Assembly: GCA_036971475.1 (NCBI GenBank)
Contig: JBAIZL010000376.1
Coordinates: 8,402,501-8,466,500 of the forward strand
Length of the DNA: 64,000 nucleotides
From: Prosapia bicincta
Taxonomy: Eukaryota; Arthropoda; Insecta; Hemiptera; Cercopidae
Direction of reading: 5' to 3'
Part shown: in pieces, positions 59,457 through 64,000 of the stretch
How the letters are laid out: every line of letters begins with the position of its first letter
Position numbering within the stretch: the stretch's first letter is position 1
The notes under the pieces: model-generated
What the model was told of the DNA's origin: nothing
The model's database searches: none
What the model saw: the letters and a program-made list of their open reading frames with translations, nothing else
Translations under genes and position numbers: made by a program

Positions 59457-60149
59457 TTGCTGAGCTTAAGGGCGGATGTATACAAATCTGAACGAGTTCA
59501 ACCTGCCTCTGTAGCTCCTTGCTCTGTCCCCGTGGCAACCCCTACCAGCCTTCATGGAATCAACCCTTACACAGAGAACAATATAAGTACAAGCAACACA
59601 GACCTAGTCCTCAGACATCACCATGGTAGGTGTTTACTTTTGAACAGATACTCTCACAATCGAGAAGAAATCGTTTCCCAAACTATCACAGTATCGCCGT
59701 AGATTACGCTCGTTTCGTACTTGGAAAGGAGTGTCAAATGATACTGTTAACCCCACGCTTCTCAATGAATCGGGATTCTTCCACACTGGCCAAGAAGATC
59801 AAACATTGTGCTTTACATGCGCAGGAGGCCTTAAAGATTGGTCAGCAAACGATGATCGGTTACAGGAACATGCCAAGTGGTTTTCTAAATGTAAATATGT
59901 ATGGATGTAAACGACAAACGGGCACAGATTGAGGTAGACTGTATAACACACAACGACGACGACTCGGACGATGACGGTGGAAACAATCAATCTCAGGATG
60001 ATCTTACGCTGTGTAAGATATGCTGTATCGAAGAAATATAGTTTGCCCTTCTACCATGTGTTTTCCTGTCAAGGGTGTGCCTTAAACCTTCAAAATATAG
60101 CATTTGTAGAGTACAGACATCCGCCACGATAAGAGTATATCTATCGTAG
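59457..60149 (+). pseudogene. IAP-like gene remnant: BIR domain plus RING finger, broken
   Basis: The BIR domain is in the frame from 59644 to the TAA at 59908: a SFRTWK start, GFFHTG, then Cys-X2-Cys-X16-His-X6-Cys (LCFTCAG ... EHAKWFSKC), matching the BIR zinc site exactly. Downstream, one frame over, an acidic linker leads to a RING-like end (LCKICCIEEI, LLPC, SICR, TIRVYLS) with an in-frame TAG at 60039. Several RING ligands are lost: the His after LLPC is Phe, and one Cys of the last pair is Tyr. An N-terminal frame (59457-59702) is shifted relative to the BIR. BIR+RING order is that of inhibitor-of-apoptosis proteins of animals and some large DNA viruses. At least two frameshifts and a stop make it a pseudogene. 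Viral or host origin is not decided. Confidence 0.85.
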
Positions 60150-60463
60150 CTAATGCTAATACAATGTAAATAATATTATGTGTTCAATAAAACGATACGA
60201 TTTTTATGATACATGTGTTTGTACTTATTGTTGTAAAAACGAAACTCCATTAATAAAATAAAGTATTGGTTGTGATAGCGGTGGATCAACGTGGGATGAC
60301 GCATAAGGTAATAAGTAATAGCAGTATCTATACATTTATATATACATTATTAATATGATGTGAACAATAAACATTATTAAACATTCAATGCTACATTTCT
60401 TAAATCTAGTTACAAATACTCTGCTATTGCATTATATCTAATACAACGACAATTTTACAAAAG
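60150..60463. other. AT-rich intergenic stretch
   Basis: AATAAA at about 60186 could end the IAP-like transcript. Nothing else seen. Confidence 0.5.
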
Positions 60464-61078
60464 CTATATGACTGATGAGAATTCATCTCCCCCAAGACAA
60501 ATTAATAGAAATTTAGGCAGTTTATATAACAATTCTGTATCATCCTCTAAAATAGACTTCACGAGTTTAACACTATCTCTTAATATTAGAAATTTTTCTG
60601 TAAACTGTAAAAATTCTCTATATCTGGCGTAATTTCGACTGTGAGCTAAATTTAATTTATAAAGGTCCAATATATCTTTACAGAAACATGTAAACTCATA
60701 TCCCCGGCCTATTGACATTTTTAGTGTTGTATTTCTAAAACAATATAAACAGTAGTTAGAAGCTAATAAAAATTGATTAGGACAAAACACACTCATGGTG
60801 ATATTATCATGATAATCCCTTGATAACCAAAAGGTATGGGCTCCTATGTATAACATATGCTCACTCAAAAAGGTTACATCCAAATATATCTCTTTATATT
60901 GTTGTTTTACATTATAGGCAAATTTCCTAAAAGTCTGAACAGTTTTCTCAAACACATACAAAGGATTATAGGTATAAAATATATTTAAATAGGTAAATAT
61001 ACTAATGAAATCCTCATCTAAATAGCCTATAATCTTGTCGCTAATTAGCGGGTTGGTGAAGCATTCAACTGATACCAT
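60464..61078 (-). CDS. Hypothetical protein, 204 residues, with 5' splice acceptor
   Basis: I start it at the ATG at 61078 (MVSVECFTNPLISDKIIGYL), which sits in strong Kozak context (CGCCATGG). Eleven bases upstream is a good minus-strand acceptor (TTATTACTTTTCAG), which implies an intron in the 5' UTR. The frame stays open further upstream, but that part looks non-coding. The protein is rich in Tyr, Phe and Leu with 9 or so Cys, no clear signal peptide or membrane helix, and ends FLLICLGGDEFSSVI. The first 35 residues loosely resemble an F-box (ISDKIIGYLDEDFISIFTYL), but that is weak. Long for its AT content and free of stops, so probably a real gene. Family unknown. Confidence 0.6.
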   Translation of the reverse strand: MVSVECFTNPLISDKIIGYLDEDFISIFTYLNIFYTYNPLYVFEKTVQTFRKFAYNVKQQYKEIYLDVTFLSEHMLYIGAHTFWLSRDYHDNITMSVFCPNQFLLASNYCLYCFRNTTLKMSIGRGYEFTCFCKDILDLYKLNLAHSRNYARYREFLQFTEKFLILRDSVKLVKSILEDDTELLYKLPKFLLICLGGDEFSSVI

Positions 61079-61149
61079 GGCGTGTCTGAAAAGTAATAAA
61101 AAGGTTATTGCAATAATGTTTTCTAAATTTTGTTCACATAAATATCCCC

Positions 61150-61408
61150 CGAAGGAGGGAAAGGAGAGGCACCAACCCCGCCATCGTGACATTCATCCGA
61201 AAAACGAAATGATGTCTCCGTATATCACCGACCGTCCTGTTTGACAAGTACATTAACCTTACGGACCTTTACGGCCTCTCCAGAGGGGATGCATAATCCT
61301 TTCGAACTGATTAGAGCCACGCCAGTGGGCATTCATCCTTCACAATCATACTACCCATCAAGCAGGAGGGTGCGGTCTAAAAATTACTTTTCGAAAATAT
61401 TTGTGTGA
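61150..61408 (+). pseudogene. Decayed coding remnant on the plus strand
   Basis: Protein-like stretches follow one another in different frames: HPKNEMMSPYITDRPV (ending 61244), FDKYINLTDLYGLSR (about 61243-61290), then an ATG at 61289 opening MHNPFELIRATPVGIHPS, 39 codons to 61408. The composition is less AT-biased than the flanks. This looks like one gene broken by two frameshifts; I do not recognise it. It overlaps the 5' region of the minus-strand 204-residue gene. Confidence 0.4.
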
Positions 61409-61419
61409 AAAGTCAACAT

Positions 61420-61890
61420 TCGCTAGTACATAGCTATTCTTATTGTTCACTCATTCGTGAAATTTTGTAGCCATAACGTAGTAATCATTTTGCAGAATTA
61501 GGTTTTATTTTTTATAATTTTTATTATTTTTTGTTAATCTGAATATTTATAGAAAACAATACAGTACATAGCTAATCATTTTGGTCACTCAATTGTGGTT
61601 TTGTTGTAACCATAAGGTAGTAAACATTGTGCAGAATTCATACTTAATAAAAATTTACTAATTTTTTATATTTTTTATAATATTTATATATGTATTTATA
61701 TATAATCTAGCATTTGTTAATCTGAATATTTATAGAAAACAATACATTGTGAAAAATCACAACATAACTCAGTACATAGCTATTAATTTTATTCGCTCAT
61801 GCGAGGACGTTTGTAACCATAAGGTAGTGTGTCGTAATTCGCGTCCAATTTCCTCTTTGCACCTGTTAACCTGAATATTTTATTTTCAGA
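61420..61890 (-). repeat. Three tandem diverged copies of a short coding end
   Basis: On the minus strand each copy has AATATTCAG(A/G)TTAACA, then TTATGGTTACAA, then TAGCTATGTACT. Copies lie at about 61785-61890, 61575-61740 and 61420-61560. The first belongs to the ORF at 61789-62052 (KIFRLTGAKRK ... PYGYKRPRMSE). The others keep PYGYNKTTIE and RYGYKISRMSEQ but have lost the upstream frame. Confidence 0.7.
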
Positions 61891-62052
61891 CATTGTGATT
61901 ACGTCACGATCTTTTGTGCGACGAATCCTTTCATTAGTGGCTACGATAGGAGCATTAACATCCAAAACCATGCGTTTCATTGACTCAAAATTGACAGAGG
62001 CGGAAGTACTGAGATTCAGGATCAACCCTTTGACTTTATCAGTAGTTATCAC
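61789..62052 (-). CDS. Hypothetical basic protein, up to 87 residues
   Basis: An ATG frame ending with KRKLDANYDTLPYGYKRPRM, whose basic clusters resemble a nuclear localisation signal. An internal ATG (MSENKIFRLTG) would give a 34-residue product, and the part repeated downstream begins close to it. No known domain. Small basic proteins occur in many DNA viruses and mobile elements, but that is only analogy. Confidence 0.4.
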   Translation of the reverse strand: MITTDKVKGLILNLSTSASVNFESMKRMVLDVNAPIVATNERIRRTKDRDVITMSENKIFRLTGAKRKLDANYDTLPYGYKRPRMSE

Positions 62053-62154
62053 AGTGAGATTTGCAAGTCATAAGTGCTTGCTCCCCCCACCCCTATAAAT
62101 GGCCGCGCCCGCCATGATGTAATCAACATTGAGAATATAGTTTTGACCTAGTTA

Positions 62155-62260
62155 TGGATCAGTCCACCGCACATGGACTCGTTCACCCCCTCTCACATGG
62201 ACTCTCCCACCCTCTCACACACGGACTCGTCCGCCCCTCACACGTGGACTCATCCATTAC
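62155..62260. repeat. Short C-rich minisatellite
   Basis: Four to five units of about 25 bp of the form CACATGGACTCGTCC-CCCCTCT. It lies about 90 bp upstream of the 94-residue ORF. Confidence 0.85.
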
Positions 62261-62345
62261 ATAATATACAGGGGGAGTGTAGTAATATTGCATATTCTGT
62301 GTTCTGAGTACTTTAGGTGATCAGTGTGTGTGCCAGTAAGTAAAT

Positions 62346-62630
62346 ATGTCATCATCATTGTCGGCTGAGTTTTCATTTTTAAATTCTATGCCTATACGCT
62401 GTCTAAAGATAGGCAATGATTATAAAATTGTAAATGCGCGGTTTGTCGAGACAAAGTATGTTAACACCGTACTTGTAGACCTACAGGTAGATGAAGACAG
62501 ACGCGCTGTCTTTCTTTCTAAGCGATACGTAGCTGCGTTGACTGAGGAAGATTTGAGCTCTATTATAGGCAAATTTTTAACTGTCATCAAACACGTCGGC
62601 CAAACTGTGAATTTGGACAGAGCAGATTAA
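62346..62630 (+). CDS. Hypothetical protein, 94 residues
   Basis: An ATG frame, MSSSLSAEFSFLNSMPIRC..., with a compact beta-rich pattern: YKIVNARFVETKY, TVLVDLQVD, AVFLSKRYVAAL, then an acidic helix and VIKHVGQTVNL. By memory this pattern (YkI..a..v.TkY ... v.L ... vFL.kRy) occurs in short uncharacterised proteins of invertebrate genomes, some near mobile or viral DNA. I cannot name the family, and an OB-like fold is inference. A TCAGT initiator-like site lies about 25 bp upstream of the ATG. Codon use is less AT-biased than intergenic DNA. Confidence 0.6.
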   Translation: MSSSLSAEFSFLNSMPIRCLKIGNDYKIVNARFVETKYVNTVLVDLQVDEDRRAVFLSKRYVAALTEEDLSSIIGKFLTVIKHVGQTVNLDRAD

Positions 62631-62687
62631 TATTATTTTTTAGAACGTTTCAGCATGTTTCTTTTATAATTTTTTAAAATTTTACAG

Positions 62688-62881
62688 TGCCTTTATCTTT
62701 GTTTAATCTATGCGCTATTGAGGTCTGCGCATGCGTACAGAACAGTTAATTATGATATAGACAGTTTGGAATTACCTGTATCTGTAAAGCAAACTTTGAT
62801 AATATCTTTTAAAGACTATGTATTGATGAAGCCATGTGATAGTTCTGATTTTGATTTTTTATCTATAGATTTCAAAATTTA
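62688..62881 (+). CDS. Hypothetical ORF fragment (possible exon)
   Basis: After an acceptor-like TTTTACAG (to 62687) a frame without early ATG runs about 63 codons to a TAA: ALLRSAHAYRTVNYDIDSLE, then VKQTLIISFKDYVLMKPCDS, ending FDFLSIDFKI. The sequence looks protein-like. It may be the last exon of a gene whose first exon I cannot place. Confidence 0.4.
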
Positions 62882-62899
62882 AATTTTTCAGAATTTGTA

Positions 62900-63286
62900 A
62901 TGTTGATGAACCACCCTGATGAGGTGCCTGTTTTTGTCGATGAGAGGACATTTTTCAAATTTATTACATTTCACTACAGCGGTTTGTCTAATTATAATAC
63001 AATTTGCCGAGAGTGTTTGAGTAACTTGGTGCTCCAGCAATCTGAAGATTTCGATATCAACAGAGCCGGTTACACACACTCTACAGCCGAAGTAGACTGC
63101 TTCGAATTTAATCGGGACACTAATAACTGGTGCGATATTTGTTTAAACCCGTTATTTCAATTATTTAGTTTTGAAGACTTTTTACCATCAACTCCGGAAG
63201 AGAGCTATACTTTGGTCAACTATTGTGATCCATTAATCTGCAAATCATATATTACCGAGAGAGATGGGGTCACACCAACCTCTTAA
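62900..63286 (+). CDS. Hypothetical Cys-rich (zinc-binding-like) protein, 128 residues
   Basis: It starts at MLMNHPDEVPVFVDERTF; an acceptor-like TTTTTCAG lies just upstream (to 62891), the same layout as the 204-residue gene. It has two CxxC pairs (CRECLSNLV and CDICLNPLF) about 46 residues apart, plus Cys residues in VDCFEF and NYCDPLICKS, suggesting metal binding. Acidic overall. I do not recognise a family. It ends at TAA 63284. Confidence 0.6.
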   Translation: MLMNHPDEVPVFVDERTFFKFITFHYSGLSNYNTICRECLSNLVLQQSEDFDINRAGYTHSTAEVDCFEFNRDTNNWCDICLNPLFQLFSFEDFLPSTPEESYTLVNYCDPLICKSYITERDGVTPTS

Positions 63287-63289
63287 CAC

Positions 63290-63690
63290 ACAAATTGTAA
63301 GTAACTACACTTTTTCAAAATATGTTAGGCCTAGATCATACATGATATTAAATGTTTGTTTTATTTCATATTCTTATGGAAATGAATTTATTTACCATTT
63401 TTCTATCACTTTGATTTGCACTCAGCTTTATAGGAATGCCAGTTTTTCAGATTTCTTTATAATCACTCATATTGTAAGTAGCTACTCTTTTTCAAATTAT
63501 GTTAAGCCTACATGACACAATAAATGAAGTATTAGTTTATTTATTAACAGCATATATTTCAGATTTCTTTTTCAAACTATGTGAAGCCTAGATGAGACAG
63601 AATATTAAACGTTAATTTTATTTCAAACTCTTATGGAATCTGTTTATTTACAATTTTCTATCACTAAGATATGATTTGCATACAACCTTA
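63290..63690 (+). repeat. Tandem diverged repeats
   Basis: TTGTAAGTARCTAC and CTTTTTCAAA.TATGTTAGGCCTA recur at about 63293, 63473 and 63565, and TTATTTCAAACTCTTATGGAA with TTTCTATCAC at about 63360, 63617 and 63785. They could be duplicated 3' untranslated or intron sequence of the preceding gene. Confidence 0.6.
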
Positions 63691-63699
63691 TATAAGAAC

Positions 63700-63702
<3 letters not shown>

Positions 63703-63758
<56 letters not shown>
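63703..63758. repeat. (CA)n microsatellite
   Basis: Pure CA run followed by TATATATTTC. The remaining 240 bases to the window end hold no feature I can support. Confidence 0.96.
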
Positions 63759-63766
<8 letters not shown>

Positions 63767-64000
63767 TTCAGTTTATTGTATATTTATTTCAAATTCTTAG
63801 GGAATTGTGTTTATGTTTCTATCGCTAAAATTGATTAGGAGAACCATCTGTGAGACTATTTTCGATCAGTCAAGATATTATATTTAAGTTTATTTCCCCT
63901 ATTATTTACTTTGTAATTATGCCAAAATCTCTGTTTTATTTTTTTATAGGAATACACACCCCTTCCAATCTCTTCACCACCCTTCAGGATTTGTCGCCCT

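Noticed and set aside
59626..59647. A GT...AG segment of 22 bases between the N-terminal frame and the BIR frame, whose removal would join the frames
   Set aside because: Far below the known minimal intron size in animals; with other frameshifts and a stop nearby, mutation is the simpler explanation.

Overview
The window is AT-rich metazoan DNA with no bacterial-style gene packing. It is dominated by microsatellites ((TA)n, (CA)n, (CT)n), minisatellites, large duplications and retroelements. The element types (Ty3/gypsy with a tRNA-Lys primer site, Penelope-like elements with GIY-YIG endonuclease and hammerhead ribozymes, a pogo/Tigger transposon, IAP-type BIR/RING remnants) suggest an arthropod or another marine invertebrate. 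A chelicerate such as a horseshoe crab is only a guess. I saw no tRNA, rRNA or CRISPR signal.

1-17.3 kb: a giant near-perfect inverted repeat. Positions 1-4406 are mirrored by 12891-17296 (position sum 17297 throughout, only scattered substitutions) around an 8.5-kb spacer. The left arm runs off the window start. Each arm carries a 60-bp minisatellite and pieces of a duplicated unit found at five or more loci (A about 2.4-4.4 kb, B 5.5-8.0, C 30.2-32.0, D 43.7-48.2, E 48.6-50.5, plus the mirror of A). The unit has a conserved upstream block, a candidate short first exon with a GTAAGT donor, a terminal exon behind a TTACAG-type acceptor, and a poly(A) signal. Copy E is the best preserved.

17.4-30 kb: a segment repeated in inverted orientation at 51.4-53.2 kb, here split by a 2-kb solo-LTR-like insertion; a decayed direct duplication (23.1-24.4 / 25.2-26.0 kb); and Penelope-like fragments with hammerhead-like ends (4.8, 24.8, 25.0, 27.9 kb) and a decayed RT/EN body (27.9-29.35 kb).

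32.6-43.4 kb: a structurally complete and probably young Ty3/gypsy element inserted in a CA repeat. It has two 2016-bp LTRs differing at about ten sites, a PBS, an intact gag, a -1 frameshift signal (A AAA AAC plus hairpin), an intact pol and a PPT. There is no env.

44.4-47.7 kb: a nest in which a dead pogo/Tigger transposon interrupts a Penelope-like ORF, which itself sits inside duplicated unit D.

54-64 kb: a fold-back element, several minisatellites (92 bp, about 29 bp, about 25 bp) and, from 58.9 kb, a cluster of short compact ORFs. These are a broken BIR+RING gene, a 204-aa ORF with a splice acceptor and Kozak context, a triplicated short C-terminal coding block, a 94-aa ORF and a Cys-rich 128-aa ORF. 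The cluster looks like virus- or mobile-element-derived cargo, but I could not name the family.
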